DNA of 64,000 nucleotides from positions 1,240,001 through 1,304,000 of the forward strand of contig NZ_CP099489.1 of assembly GCF_023923225.1 (NCBI RefSeq), given 5' to 3'. The translations under genes and the position numbers were made by a program. The notes under the pieces are model-generated. The model had not been told where the DNA came from and did not search any database. It saw nothing but the letters and a program-made list of their open reading frames with translations. This document shows, piece after piece, positions 8,927 through 17,249 of this stretch (the stretch's first letter is position 1; every line of letters starts with the position of its first letter). The DNA comes from Ornithinimicrobium faecis (GTDB lineage: Bacteria; Actinomycetota; Actinomycetes; Actinomycetales; Dermatophilaceae).

Positions 8927-9710
8927 GCCCCAGAGTCCTTCCAGCCGCGCGGGCGGCGCGGGCGAGGTGGCCCGCGATCCGGCTCACGGTGTCGGCATCA
9001 TCGGGTCGGTCGAGGTTGGCGGCCAGCGCCGCCACAGTCACACCCTGACCGTCCACCAACGGGACCGCAACCTCCGCGGGCAGCGTCGGGTCGTCCGGCT
9101 CGTGGGCGAGATGGTCGGCGGCGGCCCACGCGGCCCGGACCCCCTTGCCCTCGGCGGTGGTGCGGTCGAGGTCGTCGGCACGCTCCAGGGCGCGCGCCCA
9201 CTCCTCGTCGCTGCTGCGGGCGACCAGCAGGCGCCCGCCCGCGCAACTCAGGGCCGGGCCGACCCGGTGCGTGTCGCGATAGGGGCCGCGGTCGGTGCCG
9301 TCGACCCGGTCGACATAGACGACCTCGCCGTGGACCAGCGTCTCGACGTGGATGGTGTTGCCGATCTGGTCGCGCAGTTGGGCCAGGTAGGGCCCGAGCG
9401 CGCCGAGCAGCGGCAGCCGCGAGAGGTAGTGGTTGGACAGGCGGGTCAGCTCCGGGCCCAGCCCATAGCGCGAGGAGCGCGGGTCCTGCACCACCAGGTC
9501 GGCGAGCACGAGGGAGCGCAGCAACCGGTGCACGGTCGGGATGCTCATCTGGGACCGTTCGGCCAGGTCCGTGAGCTGCTGGTATGCCGGTCCCTCGCCC
9601 AGGAGCTCGAGCAACCGCACGGCGTTGCGCACCGTCCCCAGGCCCCCACGCCCCCCGGCGGCGGTCTCCTCCACGCGGGGAGTTGACTCCTCCGCTCGTC
9701 CTGCCTTCAT
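8919..9710 (-). CDS. IclR-family transcriptional regulator
   Basis: The N-terminal winged helix (LLELLGEGPAYQQLTDLAERSQMSIPTVHRLLRSL) is followed by the IclR effector-binding domain (GNTIHVETLVHGEVVYVDRVDG, then VAVPLVDGQGVTVAALAANL). The ATG at 9710 was chosen over one at 9767 because a purine-rich GGGGAT site precedes it and the longer N-terminus is unstructured. It is divergent from the liv-type operon and cotranscribed with the synthetase-like gene, so it probably controls this catabolic/transport locus in response to an imported small acid (inference). Confidence 0.88.
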   Translation of the reverse strand: MKAGRAEESTPRVEETAAGGRGGLGTVRNAVRLLELLGEGPAYQQLTDLAERSQMSIPTVHRLLRSLVLADLVVQDPRSSRYGLGPELTRLSNHYLSRLPLLGALGPYLAQLRDQIGNTIHVETLVHGEVVYVDRVDGTDRGPYRDTHRVGPALSCAGGRLLVARSSDEEWARALERADDLDRTTAEGKGVRAAWAAADHLAHEPDDPTLPAEVAVPLVDGQGVTVAALAANLDRPDDADTVSRIAGHLARAARAAGRTLGHA

Positions 9711-9785
9711 ATCCCCGACCCTATCTTCCGTCTGTTGCGGCAAGCGAACCATACTCCGTTGTAACATTCCGATGACGGTCCTTGC

Positions 9786-9802
9786 TTTTCAGATAGTGAA
9801 AA
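9786..9802. promoter_or_regulatory. Inverted repeat in the iclR/livG divergent region
   Basis: TTTTCA, five bases, TGAAAA: a perfect 6-bp AT-rich inverted repeat in the 175-bp gap between the IclR gene and the importer operon. It is a candidate operator for the IclR-type regulator; no binding data. Confidence 0.4.
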
Positions 9803-9885
9803 CCTAAAGTCAGTTCCCGATGGGTAGCCCGGTGCATCCGGAAAGCCCGCCTCCGACGCTCACCGACGAACATCAGGAGTGGCCA

Positions 9886-10863
9886 GTGCTCACCAGGGCC
9901 TATCAACACTCACTGCGCGGCAGCCACCTCCCGGCTGGCCAGCCGCTGCTCGAGGTCGACAACATCTCGTTGCGATTCGGTGGCGTCAAGGCGCTGCGCG
10001 ACATCTCGATCACGGTCTCCGAGGGCGACATCCACGCGATCATCGGCCCCAACGGTGCCGGCAAGTCCTCGCTGCTCAACTGCATCAGCGGTCTCTATCA
10101 CCCGCAGGAGGGCGAGATCCGGCTGCACACTGCCGCGGGGTCGGGCGCCACGGAGGCCGTCGGCGCACACCGCGCGGACGCTGAGCGGGCCGACGGTCCG
10201 GTGCGCACGCACACGCTCACCAAGCTCCCGCCCTACAAGATCGCGCGCCTCGGCGTGGCCCGCTCCTTCCAGAACATCGAGCTCTTCTCGGCGATGACCG
10301 TCCTGGAGAACCTCATGCTCGGCCGGCACATCCACATGAAGAAGGGTGTGCTGTCCTCGATGCTCTGGGTCGGTCCGGCGCGTCGTCAGGAGATCGAGCA
10401 CCGCCAGCTCGTCGAGGAGGTCATCGACCTGCTCCAGCTGCAGGCGGTGCGCAACACCCACGTCGGCGCCCTGGCCTATGGCGTGCAGAAGCGGGTCGAG
10501 CTCGGCCGCGCCCTGTGCCTGCAGCCAGCACTCCTGCTCCTCGACGAGCCGATGGCCGGCATGAACGCCGAGGAGAAGGAGGACATGGCGCGCTACATCC
10601 TCGACGTGCACGAGCTGGCGCACGTCTCGGTCGTGCTCATCGAGCACGACATGAACGTCGTCATGGACATCTCCGACCAGGTCAGCGTGCTCGACTTCGG
10701 CGCCAAGATCGCCGACGGCACTCCCGATGAGGTCAAGGCTGACCCCGCGGTGATCGAGGCCTATCTCGGTGCTGAGGACGAGGACGCAGAGGTCCAGGAG
10801 GCCGTGGCACTGATGGAGGAACAGGTGGCACAGGACGCGGCGGAGGAGGAGAACCGTGGCTGA
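9886..10863 (+). CDS. Branched-chain-amino-acid-type ABC importer ATPase, LivG-like
   Basis: LivG-type nucleotide-binding subunit on the cytoplasmic face of a HAAT-family importer. Walker A is GPNGAGKSSLLN; the LivG-specific stretch RLGVARSFQNIELFSAMTVLENLMLG follows. The usual LSGGQ signature is modified to AYGVQKRVELGRAL, as in many LivG proteins, and Walker B is LLLLDEPMAGMN. A GTG at 9886 has an AGGAG site 6 nt upstream and was chosen over an ATG at 9820 with none. The C-terminus is extended and acidic (EDEDAEVQEAVALMEEQ). Its stop overlaps the acyl-CoA synthetase start by 8 nt. Substrate unknown; the neighbours suggest carboxylic acids rather than amino acids. Confidence 0.9.
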   Translation: MLTRAYQHSLRGSHLPAGQPLLEVDNISLRFGGVKALRDISITVSEGDIHAIIGPNGAGKSSLLNCISGLYHPQEGEIRLHTAAGSGATEAVGAHRADAERADGPVRTHTLTKLPPYKIARLGVARSFQNIELFSAMTVLENLMLGRHIHMKKGVLSSMLWVGPARRQEIEHRQLVEEVIDLLQLQAVRNTHVGALAYGVQKRVELGRALCLQPALLLLDEPMAGMNAEEKEDMARYILDVHELAHVSVVLIEHDMNVVMDISDQVSVLDFGAKIADGTPDEVKADPAVIEAYLGAEDEDAEVQEAVALMEEQVAQDAAEEENRG

Positions 10864-12958
10864 GGGTGTGCGAAACCTCCCTGAAAATACGGGAGAGGCG
10901 AGCGAGACCTCTATCAAAAATGGGGGGATGTCGCCCGGCGCTGTCGGGGGGTCCACGGGGGGCGGAGCCCCCCGTGCGGACACCTTTCCGCGGTTGCTCA
11001 TGGAGCTGGCGGCGCAGCGCCCGGACGACGTGGCGATGCAGGAGAAGCAGTACGGCATCTGGCAGCCGATCACCTGGGCGGGTTATGCCGAGCGGGTCAG
11101 TGACACCGCCAACGGGCTCGCAGCCCTGGGGATCGAGCGCGGCGAGATCGTCGCGGTCCTGGGTGACAACCGTCCCGAGTGGCTGATCGCTGAGCTCGCC
11201 GCCCAGTCCATGGGCTGCGCGGTCGTCGGCATCTATCCCACCTCGATCGGTGAGGAGCTGCGCCACATCCTGACCCAGGCCCGCGCCCGGGTCGTCGTCG
11301 CCGAGGACCAGGAGCAGGTCGACAAGCTGTTGCGCCTCCTCGAGGACGAGGCCCCGGCCGGCAGCGAGCCGTTGTTGGTCGAGCGCATCGTCTATTACGA
11401 CCCGCACGGCCTGGAGCAGTATGCCGACACTGTCCTTCTCGAGTTCACTGACCTGGAGGCGATGGGCAAGGAGCGTGCCGCCCAGCAGCCAACCTGGTTT
11501 GCCGAGCAGGTCGCCTCGGGCAGTGCGGACGACATCGCGGTCATCTGCACCACCTCCGGGACCACGTCCAAGCCCAAGCTGGGGGAGCTGTCCCACAGCA
11601 ACCTGCTGACGATGGGGCGTCACCTCACCCAGGTCGACCCGATCACCGCCAAGGACCGTTACGTCTCCTTCCTGCCGTTCGCCTGGATCGGCGAGCAGAT
11701 GCTGGCCGTGGCCTGCGGCCTGACCAACGGCGTGACGATCTCCTTCCCCGAGGACAGCTCCACCCAGCGCAGTGACCTGCGCGAGATCGGTCCGGACGTG
11801 ATGTTCTCCCCGCCGCGGATCTGGGAGTCGATGCTCTCCGAGGTCCAGGTCCGCATCGATGAGGCGGGCTGGCTCAAGCGCAAGGTCTTCGGCTGGGGCT
11901 ATGACGTCGGCGACCGCACCGCGGCCATGCGGGTCAGCGGCAAGAAGCCGGGCGCGGGTCTGGCCCTGATGCACAAACTGGCCGACGTCGTCGCCACCCG
12001 CCCGGTCCGCGACCAGCTGGGACTGGCCCGGATCAAGCGGGGATACACCGGTGGTGCACCGCTGGGACCGGACGTCTTCCGCTTCTATCACGCGATCGGT
12101 GTGAACCTCAAGCAGCTCTATGGCCAGACCGAGATCTGCGGGATCGCCGTGGTGCACCGGGACGATGACATCGCCTTCAACACCGTCGGCACGCCGATCC
12201 CCGGCACGGAGATGCGGATCACCGACGACGGCGAGATCCTGCTGCGCTCGGCCTCGGTCTTCCGCGGCTATCACCGCCAACCTGAGGAAACCGCAGCGAC
12301 GGTCGATGCGGACGGCTGGCTGCACACCGGCGACGCGGGCTATCTGGACGAGTCCACCGGCCAGTTGGTCGTCATCGACCGGCAGAAGGATGTGCTGACT
12401 GCTCCGGACGGCACGCGCTACTCGAGCCAGTTCATCGAGAACAAGCTCAAGTTCAGCCCCTACGTCGAGGAGTCCGTGGTCTTCGCCCCCGGCGAGTCGG
12501 CCGAGGATGCAGGGGGCATGACGGCGCTGATCACCCTCGACCCGGCGACGGTCGGGTCCTGGGCCGAGCACGAGCGGCTCAGCTACACGACCTACACCGA
12601 CCTGGCGGCCAAACCCGAGGTCTATGACCTGATCGCCGAGGAGGCCACCCGTGCGAACGAGGACCTGCCCGAGTCGATCCGGGTCACCCGGTTCGTGCTG
12701 CTGCACAAGCAGCTCGACCCCGATGACGACGAGATCACCCGCACGCGCAAGGTGCGCCGCAACGTGATCGCCGACCGCTATGGCGACATCATCGCGGCAC
12801 TGCGCCGGGGCGACGACCAGGTGAGCATCCGCAGCCGCATCACCTATCAGGACGGCACGAGCACCGAGCGCGAGCTGAGCCTGGAGATCTTTGACCTGAC
12901 CACCTACACGATCCCGGAGGGCCGGGGCCGTCGACCCGTCTGGAGTGGTCGCCGATGA
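10856..12958 (+). CDS. AMP-dependent long-chain acyl-CoA synthetase (FadD15-like) within an ABC importer operon
   Basis: An intact adenylate-forming enzyme: P-loop TTSGTTSKPKLGELSH, LYGQTEICG, the WLHTGDAGYLD motif with IDRQKDVLTAPDG after it, and a basic C-terminal segment (DDEITRTRKVRRN) carrying the Lys. It would form acyl-AMP and then acyl-CoA from an imported acid. The first 35-40 residues (NGGMSPGAVGGSTGGGAPRA) are low-complexity and come from hairpin-rich DNA. Family similarity begins at TFPRLLMELAAQRPD, so the true start may be the ATG at 10928. The fadD-type gene lying between liv genes is a recurring arrangement in actinobacteria and proteobacteria. Confidence 0.9.
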   Translation: MAEGVRNLPENTGEASETSIKNGGMSPGAVGGSTGGGAPRADTFPRLLMELAAQRPDDVAMQEKQYGIWQPITWAGYAERVSDTANGLAALGIERGEIVAVLGDNRPEWLIAELAAQSMGCAVVGIYPTSIGEELRHILTQARARVVVAEDQEQVDKLLRLLEDEAPAGSEPLLVERIVYYDPHGLEQYADTVLLEFTDLEAMGKERAAQQPTWFAEQVASGSADDIAVICTTSGTTSKPKLGELSHSNLLTMGRHLTQVDPITAKDRYVSFLPFAWIGEQMLAVACGLTNGVTISFPEDSSTQRSDLREIGPDVMFSPPRIWESMLSEVQVRIDEAGWLKRKVFGWGYDVGDRTAAMRVSGKKPGAGLALMHKLADVVATRPVRDQLGLARIKRGYTGGAPLGPDVFRFYHAIGVNLKQLYGQTEICGIAVVHRDDDIAFNTVGTPIPGTEMRITDDGEILLRSASVFRGYHRQPEETAATVDADGWLHTGDAGYLDESTGQLVVIDRQKDVLTAPDGTRYSSQFIENKLKFSPYVEESVVFAPGESAEDAGGMTALITLDPATVGSWAEHERLSYTTYTDLAAKPEVYDLIAEEATRANEDLPESIRVTRFVLLHKQLDPDDDEITRTRKVRRNVIADRYGDIIAALRRGDDQVSIRSRITYQDGTSTERELSLEIFDLTTYTIPEGRGRRPVWSGRR
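10870..10976. repeat. Cluster of three hairpins inside the 5' end of the acyl-CoA synthetase gene
   Basis: Three consecutive inverted repeats: CTCCC/GGGAG around TGAAAATAC; AGAGG/CCTCT around CGAGCGAGA; and a very strong CACGGGGGGC-GGA-GCCCCCCGTG at 10954-10976. The region is more repetitive than its flanks and encodes no conserved residues. It may be an inserted palindromic element or an RNA structure that limits expression of the downstream genes. Confidence 0.6.
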
Positions 12959-13032
12959 GTGACAGGACCCGCGAGGACACGAGCTTGCGAGGCCCGGAGC
13001 GGTCCGCGGAACTCATCAGGAGGGCTCTGTGA
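12955..13032 (+). CDS. 25-codon mini-ORF linking the acyl-CoA synthetase and LivH genes
   Basis: The ATG overlaps the synthetase stop (ATGA) and the TGA overlaps the LivH GTG start (GTGA). The frame is open between them and encodes a basic peptide beginning MSDRTREDTSLRG. The ribosome site for LivH (AGGAGG at 13018-13023) lies inside it. It is more likely a translational relay than a functional peptide. Expression has not been shown. Confidence 0.4.
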   Translation: MSDRTREDTSLRGPERSAELIRRAL

Positions 13033-13901
13033 GTAACTTCATCCAACAGTTGATCTACGGGCTGGCGGACGGGTCGATCCTGGCGCTCGCCGCGCTGGGC
13101 TTCGTCCTGATCTACAAGGCCACCGGTGTCATCAACTTCGCCCAGGGCGAGTTCCTGCTGGTGGGCGCCTACATGTTCTACACGGCGTTCGTCGTGTTCA
13201 ACCTGCCCCTGCTCCTCGCGGTCGTCTTCGGTGTCGTGGTTGCCACGGTCATCGGTGTCCTGGTCGAGCGGCTGATCCTGCGGCCGATGGTCGGGGAGAA
13301 CCCGATCAGCATCATCATGGTGACGATCGGGTTGTCGATGCTGCTCAACGCGCTGGTCCAGGCGTTCTACGGCACCTCGCCGAAGAGCCAGCCGGCCCTG
13401 TTGCCGCGCAGCTCGATCGAGGTCCTCGGGGCGACGGTGCCCCTGAACCGGATCTTCGCGGTCGTCATCGCGGCCATCGTGCTGACCGCCTTCACCATCT
13501 TCTTCCGCAAGTCCCGGCACGGCATCGCGATGCGGGCCGTGGCCGACGACCAGCAGGCGGCGATGACGATGGGCATCTCGGTGCGCCGCATCTTCGCGAT
13601 GGCCTGGGCCCTCGCGGCGATCAGCGCGCTGATCGCCGGCGTCCTGCTCGGTGACATCTCCGCGGTCGACCAGAACGTCGCGGCCTTCGGCCTGCTCGTC
13701 TTCCCCGTGGTGATCCTCGGCGGCCTGGACTCGGTGCCCGGCACGATCGTCGGTGGGCTGACGGTGGGTCTGCTCACCCAGTTCACCGCCGGCTATCTGG
13801 ATGGTGGACTTGCGACCGTCATCCCATACATCGCTCTCGTCCTGATCCTGCTCGTGCGTCCGTACGGCATCTTCGGCGAGATCCGGATCGAGAGGGTGTG
13901 A
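13029..13901 (+). CDS. Branched-chain ABC importer permease, LivH-like
   Basis: Polytopic inner-membrane permease (290 residues, about eight hydrophobic segments) with the LivH N-terminus IQQLIYGLADGSILALAALGFVLIYKATGVINFAQGEF and the conserved AVADDQQAAMTMGISV cytoplasmic loop. The start is GTG, preceded by AGGAGGGCTCT. It pairs with the LivM-type permease 7 nt downstream. Confidence 0.92.
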   Translation: MSNFIQQLIYGLADGSILALAALGFVLIYKATGVINFAQGEFLLVGAYMFYTAFVVFNLPLLLAVVFGVVVATVIGVLVERLILRPMVGENPISIIMVTIGLSMLLNALVQAFYGTSPKSQPALLPRSSIEVLGATVPLNRIFAVVIAAIVLTAFTIFFRKSRHGIAMRAVADDQQAAMTMGISVRRIFAMAWALAAISALIAGVLLGDISAVDQNVAAFGLLVFPVVILGGLDSVPGTIVGGLTVGLLTQFTAGYLDGGLATVIPYIALVLILLVRPYGIFGEIRIERV

Positions 13902-13908
13902 GCTGACG

Positions 13909-14973
13909 ATGGCTGCCACATCAACCGGAATCCACCACCGGAGCTATACCTCCGAGCTGCGCCTGCGGGCGACCAAGGCCGAGTACTTCCGGCTCGGTCT
14001 GATGACCGCGCTGCTGCTGGTCCTGCCGTTCGTGCTGGACAACTTCTGGCTCTCCCAGATCAACCTGATCATGATCGCGGTCATCGGGGCGGTCGGGCTC
14101 AACATCCTGGTCGGCTACACCGGGCAGATCTCGCTGGGTCAGGGCGGCTTCATGGCCGTCGGCGCCTACAGCTCGGCGATCCTGTCCGACCGCATCGGGT
14201 TGCCGACGCCGCTGGCGATCATCTTTGCCGTGCTGCTCACCGCCGCCGTGGGTGTCTTCTTCGGGCTGCCGGGCCTGCGACTCAAGGGTCTCTATCTGGC
14301 GATCGCGACGCTGGCCAGCCAGATGATCATCGAGTTCATCATCCGGCGCTGGAGCTGGCTGACCGAGGGCGCGGGCTATATCAACGTCGACCGCTTCGAG
14401 TTCCTGGGCTTCCAGGTCGGCAACCGGGAGGTCTTCGAGCAGCAGTGGTACTGGATCCTGACGATCCTCGCGGTCCTGACCGTGATCACCGCCCGCAACA
14501 TCTTCCGCACCGGCCTGGGCCGATCGTTCATGGCCGTTCGTGACCAGGACATCGCCGCTGAGGCGATCGGCGTCAACCTCACCCGGGCCAAGCTCACCGC
14601 CTTTGCGGTGTCCTCCGGCTTCGTGGGGCTGGCCGGCTCGCTCACCGCGCACTACAGCGAGGTGGTGTCGTGGGAGAAGTTCACCCTCGACGTCTCGATC
14701 CTCTATCTGGCGATGATCATCGTCGGCGGACTGGGCAGCATCGCCGGAGCCGTCTACGGCGCGATCTTTATGACCCTGCTGCCCGAGGTGATCCGCCGCG
14801 TGGCCAACGCGCTGGAGTCCTCCATGCCGTTCCTGGCTGACCAGCTGCCGGCCGTCCAGAACGCCGCCTTCGGCGTCATCATCATCGCCTTCCTGATCTT
14901 CGAGCCTCGAGGGTTGGATCGCATCTGGCAACGGATGAAGGACTACTTCAAGTACTGGCCGTTCCGCTACTAG
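13909..14973 (+). CDS. Branched-chain ABC importer permease, LivM-like
   Basis: The second permease subunit, 354 residues. The LivM signature GLNILVGYTGQISLGQGGFMAVGAY is followed by LPGLRLKGLYLAIATLASQ and the EAA-like loop RDQDIAAEAIGVNLTRAKL. It begins 7 nt after the LivH-type gene and completes the membrane channel. Confidence 0.92.
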   Translation: MAATSTGIHHRSYTSELRLRATKAEYFRLGLMTALLLVLPFVLDNFWLSQINLIMIAVIGAVGLNILVGYTGQISLGQGGFMAVGAYSSAILSDRIGLPTPLAIIFAVLLTAAVGVFFGLPGLRLKGLYLAIATLASQMIIEFIIRRWSWLTEGAGYINVDRFEFLGFQVGNREVFEQQWYWILTILAVLTVITARNIFRTGLGRSFMAVRDQDIAAEAIGVNLTRAKLTAFAVSSGFVGLAGSLTAHYSEVVSWEKFTLDVSILYLAMIIVGGLGSIAGAVYGAIFMTLLPEVIRRVANALESSMPFLADQLPAVQNAAFGVIIIAFLIFEPRGLDRIWQRMKDYFKYWPFRY

Positions 14974-15077
14974 CCGGCCACTCCGCATACCCCCCCCTGA
15001 CCAACCCCCGACCCCCTGACCAACCCCGGTCCCGAGACCAAGCACAAAGAGTCACACCCGAAATGAAGGAGACAGAA

Positions 15078-16283
15078 ATGTTCGGAAAGTCCCGCAGCGT
15101 GGCGGTGGCTCTGGCTGCCACGACCGCGCTCGTCCTGTCCGCCTGTGGTGGCGACGACGGAGGCGGCGGCGACGCCGACTCCGACGAGCCCATCAACATC
15201 GGCATCATCGCCGACCTGACCGGTGCGACCGGCGACGTCGGCACGCCCTACAACCAGGGCATGCTCGCCTACATCGACTGGCGCAACGGCGATGGTGGCA
15301 TCGAGGGCCGTGAGATCGCGGCCGAGTCCAACGACTACGCCTACGAGGTCCCGCAGGCCGAGTCCCTCTACAAGCAGTACGTCAACGACGGCGTGGTGGC
15401 CATCCAGGGCTGGGGCACCGGTGACACCGAGGCCCTGTCCGGGTCCGTCGCCAAGGACGAGCTGCCGTTCATGTCCGGCTCGTTCGCCGAACCGCTGACC
15501 GACCCGGAGGAGGCGCCCTACAACTTCGTGGTCGCCCCGACCTACTCCGACCAGATGCGCGTCGCGCTCAACTGGATCAACGAGGACTCCGGCGGCTCCG
15601 GCGAGGTCGCGGTCTTCCACAACGACAGCCCGTTCGGCCTGGCCCCCGTGCAGGACGGCGAGGACTGGGTCGCCGAGAAGGGCTATGACCTGGGCTACGC
15701 GGCATACCCCATGCCGGGCGGCTCGGCGAACTATGTCGGTCTGCTGTCCCAGGCACAGTCGCAGGGTGCGAAGTACATCGTGATCCAGAACGTGGCCTCC
15801 CCGGCCGCGCTGGTCGCCAAGGACATCGCTGCCCAGGGCCTGGACATGAAGATCGTCTGCCTCAACTGGTGTGCCAACGAGCTGTTCATCGACTCCGCCG
15901 GGGCCGAGGCCGCTGAGGGCCACATCCTGATCCAGCCGTTCGCCCCGCTGACTGCCGAGAAGCCCGGCCACGAGCCGATCACCGAATACCTCGAGGCCGA
16001 GGGCACCGACCCCGAGACCATCGGCACGTCCTATGTCCAGGGTTGGTATGCGATGCACGCCATGGCCGAGGGTATGGAGGCCACGCTGGTCGAGGGCAAC
16101 GACCTGTCCGGCGCGAGCATCAAGGAGGCCCTGGAGACGATGGGTCCGATCGACACCGGTGAGGTCATCGGTGGTGGCTCGCTCGAGTTCTCCGCGGACA
16201 GCCACCGCGGCACCAGCTCGACCGGTGTCTATCAGGCGCAGGACGGCAAGATGGTCGAGCTCGAGGCGAGCGCGACGCCGTGA
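15078..16283 (+). CDS. ABC importer substrate-binding lipoprotein, LivK/Peripla_BP_6 type
   Basis: Extracellular solute receptor with a lipoprotein signal ending LVLSAC, then a Gly/Asp linker and the type I periplasmic-binding fold (INIGIIADLTGATGDVGTPYNQGMLAYIDWRNGDGGIEGR). The ATG at 15078 has GAAGGAGA at good spacing; an ATG at 15063 lies within that ribosome site. Its ligand is not a standard amino acid as judged by the two linked acyl-activating genes (inference). The stop overlaps the livF-type start. Confidence 0.9.
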   Translation: MFGKSRSVAVALAATTALVLSACGGDDGGGGDADSDEPINIGIIADLTGATGDVGTPYNQGMLAYIDWRNGDGGIEGREIAAESNDYAYEVPQAESLYKQYVNDGVVAIQGWGTGDTEALSGSVAKDELPFMSGSFAEPLTDPEEAPYNFVVAPTYSDQMRVALNWINEDSGGSGEVAVFHNDSPFGLAPVQDGEDWVAEKGYDLGYAAYPMPGGSANYVGLLSQAQSQGAKYIVIQNVASPAALVAKDIAAQGLDMKIVCLNWCANELFIDSAGAEAAEGHILIQPFAPLTAEKPGHEPITEYLEAEGTDPETIGTSYVQGWYAMHAMAEGMEATLVEGNDLSGASIKEALETMGPIDTGEVIGGGSLEFSADSHRGTSSTGVYQAQDGKMVELEASATP

Positions 16284-17125
16284 CCAGCCACACCGACACC
16301 ACCACCTCGGGGGCGGCCGCTGCCGCCCCCGGGGCGGGGTCCATGCTGGCCCTGAACAACGTCGAGGTCATCTATGACGACGTGATCCTGGTGCTGCGCG
16401 GCCTCTCGCTGGCGGTGCCGGAGGGCAAGATCGTGGCTCTGCTCGGCTCCAACGGGGCCGGCAAGTCCACCACGCTCAAGGCGGTCTCCGGGCTGCTGCC
16501 GAGTGAGCACGGAGAGGTGACCGACGGCAGCGTCACCTTCCAGGGCCAGGACATCACGAAGCTGGATGCGCCCGAGCGCGTCAAGCTCGGGATGAGCCTG
16601 TGCATGGAGGGCCGCCACGTCTTCGAGCACCTCACCATCGCGGAGAACCTGGTCGCCGGTGCCTACACCCAGAAGACCTCGGCCGAGGAACTTGATCTGG
16701 TCTACACCTACTTCCCCAAGCTGGCCGACATGCGCAGCCGGGTCGCCGGTTACCTCTCCGGCGGTGAGCAGCAGATGCTGGCCATCGGCCGCGCGCTGAT
16801 GGCCCGGCCCAAGCTGCTGATGTTGGACGAGCCCTCGCTCGGCCTGGCACCACTGCTGGTCCAGGAGATCTTTGGCTATATCAAGCGCCTCAACGAGGAG
16901 CGCGGCCTGACCGTCCTCGTCATCGAGCAGAACGCTCGCCGCGCCCTGGAGATCGCCGACCACGGCTACATCATGGAGCAGGGGCGGATCGTGCTCGAGG
17001 GTGACGCCAAGGACCTGCGGGAGAACCCTGACGTCAAGGAGTTCTACCTCGGTCTGGGCGAGGAGGGTGGCCGCAAGAGCTACCGCGATGTCAAGCACTA
17101 CAAGCGGCGCAAGCGCTGGCTCTGA
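16280..17125 (+). CDS. Branched-chain ABC importer ATPase, LivF-like
   Basis: Second nucleotide-binding subunit: Walker A GSNGAGKSTTLKA, LivF-type LGMSLCMEGRHVFEHLTIAENL, signature YLSGGEQQMLAIGRALM and Walker B LLMLDEPSLGLAP. The GTG start overlaps the TGA of the substrate-binding protein. The N-terminal TTTSGAAAAAPGAGS tract is encoded by a GC-rich hairpin and is not conserved in the family. The C-terminus ends in basic residues (KHYKRRKRWL). Confidence 0.92.
   Translation: MTSHTDTTTSGAAAAAPGAGSMLALNNVEVIYDDVILVLRGLSLAVPEGKIVALLGSNGAGKSTTLKAVSGLLPSEHGEVTDGSVTFQGQDITKLDAPERVKLGMSLCMEGRHVFEHLTIAENLVAGAYTQKTSAEELDLVYTYFPKLADMRSRVAGYLSGGEQQMLAIGRALMARPKLLMLDEPSLGLAPLLVQEIFGYIKRLNEERGLTVLVIEQNARRALEIADHGYIMEQGRIVLEGDAKDLRENPDVKEFYLGLGEEGGRKSYRDVKHYKRRKRWL
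16308..16331 (+). promoter_or_regulatory. GC-rich hairpin just inside the livF-type gene
   Basis: CGGGGGCGGC and GCCGCCCCCG pair perfectly over 10 bp with a CGCT loop, beginning 28 nt after the GTG start. It could uncouple abundant receptor expression from lower expression of the ATPase by slowing ribosomes or protecting the upstream message. Confidence 0.45.
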
Positions 17126-17156
17126 GCCAGCCGTATGCCGTCGCTCACCTCGGGCG

Positions 17157-17189
17157 CCACGGCCGCCGGTTCTCCACCGGTGACCGTGG
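17157..17189 (+). terminator. Hairpin after the livF-type gene
   Basis: CCACGG-ccg-CCGGT-tctcc-ACCGG-tga-CCGTGG: two perfect stem blocks separated by a 3x3 internal loop in the 124-nt gap before the PaaK-like gene. There is no T-tract, as is usual for actinobacterial terminators, so it could be a terminator or a processing site. Confidence 0.45.
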
Positions 17190-17249
17190 CCCCGGGACCC
17201 ACCACAGGCGCTCGTCGCGCCGCTGACACCCACCGCTGAGGAGCTCAGG

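Noticed and set aside
7379..9574. A 731-codon open frame on the plus strand
   Set aside because: Antisense to the Acs-like and IclR genes, with low-complexity composition and no ribosome site; the sense genes match known families.
10733..12706. A 657-codon minus-strand frame opposite the acyl-CoA synthetase
   Set aside because: Shadow frame: the sense strand carries a full set of adenylate-forming motifs.
13921..15045. A 374-codon minus-strand frame opposite the LivM-type permease
   Set aside because: Charged Asp/Gln/His-rich composition is the complement of membrane helices; no conserved motif.
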